A stretch of DNA of 64,000 nt from Marinobacter flavimaris (lineage in GTDB: Bacteria; Pseudomonadota; Gammaproteobacteria; Pseudomonadales; Oleiphilaceae). The first letter of the stretch is position 1; each line of letters opens with the position of its first letter. The stretch lies in assembly GCF_002933295.1 (NCBI RefSeq), contig NZ_PSSW01000002.1:186001-250000 (forward strand). Reading direction: 5' to 3'. The notes under the pieces are model-generated. The model did no database searches, had not been told where the DNA came from, and saw only the letters and a program-made list of their open reading frames with translations. The position numbers and the translations under genes were made by a program. Below are positions 63,303 through 64,000 of the stretch, piece by piece.

Positions 63303-63743
63303 TTATCGGGCTGCAATCGCGCGGTCAATGGACGCGCGGCCTGCGCCGCTGAATACCAGGGATACCGATACGGCCAGCAAGGCCAGGCCAAACTCGTAAC
63401 CATTGTTACTCATGAACAGGCCGTTGCCGATATGAACGCTGAAAATGGCGATCAGCATGGCGAATGCCAGTACCGCGCTGGCGGGGCGAACCAGCAGGCC
63501 GATGATCAGAGCCAGGCCACCAAAGAATTCCGCACCGCCGGCCAACAAGGCCATCAGGTAGCCGGGACTCAGCCCGATGGAATCCATCCATTGTCCTGTG
63601 CCTTCCAGGCCATAGCCGCCAAACCAGGCAAACAGTTTCTGGGCGCCATGAGCGGCGAAAATGATACCGACGGGAATTCGAAGGGCCAGAGCGCCCCAGC
63701 CTGCGTCAGTGGCGATCAGTTTGTTCAGGAATGCGTTGTTCAT
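63303..63743 (-). CDS. DoxX family membrane protein
   Basis: A 146-residue DoxX-type protein with about four membrane helices: ALRIPVGIIFAAHGAQKLFAWFGGYG, LMALLAGGAEFFGGLALIIGLLVRPASAVLAFAMLIAIF, and a C-terminal FGLALLAVSVSLVF. The start at 63743 excludes an extension to 63773. DoxX proteins act in redox control or membrane stress. It is cotranscribed with ygiD, and a LysR gene diverges from it, which likely regulates both. Confidence 0.85.
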   Translation of the reverse strand: MNNAFLNKLIATDAGWGALALRIPVGIIFAAHGAQKLFAWFGGYGLEGTGQWMDSIGLSPGYLMALLAGGAEFFGGLALIIGLLVRPASAVLAFAMLIAIFSVHIGNGLFMSNNGYEFGLALLAVSVSLVFSGAGRASIDRAIAAR

Positions 63744-63847
63744 GATGAATCTCCTTGGGTGTGTTGTGAGCATGTGGGTACTTTACAAATATCAATAAAA
63801 GGGATAAACGTGGCTTTAATGAATTAACTGTTCCGGAAAATGAAACA

Positions 63848-64000
63848 ATGGATCGATTGCTGGAGATGCAGACGTTCTGCACCGTGGTTGAGGCGGGGAG
63901 CTTTGTGGCTGCGTCGGAGAATCTGGGGATGTCCAAGGCCGCTGTCTCGCGTTATGTCAGCGAGCTGGAAACCCGTCTAGGGGTTCGGCTGTTGCAGCGG
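63848..64000 (+). CDS. LysR-type regulator, N-terminal part
   Basis: The frame from the ATG at 63848 gives MDRLLEMQTFCTVVEAGSF, then the helix-turn-helix VAASENLGMSKAAVSRYVSEL and EtRLGVRLLQR. This is a LysR HTH; the gene runs off the right edge. It diverges from doxX-ygiD by about 100 bases and is their probable regulator, as seen with other LysR-DoxX pairs. Confidence 0.88.
   Translation, partial: MDRLLEMQTFCTVVEAGSFVAASENLGMSKAAVSRYVSELETRLGVRLLQR

Noticed and set aside
1..64000. tRNA, rRNA or CRISPR arrays
   Set aside because: No regularly spaced repeats or cloverleaf-like segments with a CCA or T-loop consensus were noticed; a tRNAscan or CRISPR finder run would settle this.

Overview
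The window reads as chromosomal DNA of a marine-type gammaproteobacterium, most likely Marinobacter or a close relative. This rests on gene families and gene order: an ArgP/ArgO pair, ydbH-ynbE-ydbL, the PA2778/PA2779 pair, an mmsR-mmsA valine locus and a yebC/yeeN-type gene. The host is an inference and no rRNA or marker gene is present. Coding density is very high. No tRNA, rRNA, CRISPR array or intact insertion sequence was seen, and the only gene-poor stretch longer than 300 bases (about 43.98-45.12 kb) is filled by gene relics.

0-31 kb is ordinary chromosomal backbone of short operons. It holds a dienoyl-CoA isomerase, argP/argO, NlpC/P60 lipoprotein, nitroreductase, RHH protein, PfpI protein, SRAP protein, arfB, short-chain dehydrogenases, thpR, a GNAT-nitrilase fusion, ydbH-ynbE-ydbL, rluF and a zinc-type COG0523 GTPase with an apparent Zur box. 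It continues with the PA2778/PA2779 pair, a CsoSCA-like carbonic anhydrase homologue, a phospholipase D-like protein and a Ser/Thr kinase-PP2C-FHA module. A DUF4442 gene at 4.1-4.7 kb carries an 8-bp tandem duplication that shifts its last codons out of frame.

31-37 kb is a complete valine (isobutyryl-CoA) catabolic operon: mmsA, acyl-CoA dehydrogenase, enoyl-CoA hydratase, 3-hydroxyisobutyryl-CoA hydrolase and mmsB, with a divergent AraC-type regulator. Two strong hairpins lie between its genes.

37-46 kb is the accessory region. It is an orphan type VI secretion cargo locus: vgrG, a DUF4123 adaptor and a very large LysM protein, tightly overlapping. The LysM ORF continues without a stop into what looks like a complete SUMF1/FGE-fold lipoprotein with its own start and lipobox. 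A membrane protein of unknown function follows. Then comes a decayed mosaic made of a piece of the downstream AI-2E transporter gene, a piece of the effector middle and a piece of the SUMF1 domain, and finally a second, free-standing SUMF1 lipoprotein on the other strand. The working hypothesis is an effector/immunity locus with duplicated and fused immunity genes.

46-58.4 kb holds a DUF3592 protein, an AI-2E family transporter, a zinc-type oxidoreductase with a proline racemase-family enzyme, and an acyl-CoA synthetase/thioesterase/hydrolase operon. Next is a five-gene branched-chain-type ABC importer ending in a strong terminator. TTTACGTA-type palindromes precede both the synthetase operon and the importer, suggesting shared control and a joint role in importing and CoA-activating a carboxylic acid.

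58.4-64 kb holds a lipoprotein of unknown function and an RND efflux operon that looks damaged: the adaptor has lost its N-terminus and the permease lacks two internal blocks, both in frame. It ends with a ygiD-doxX pair and the start of a LysR gene.
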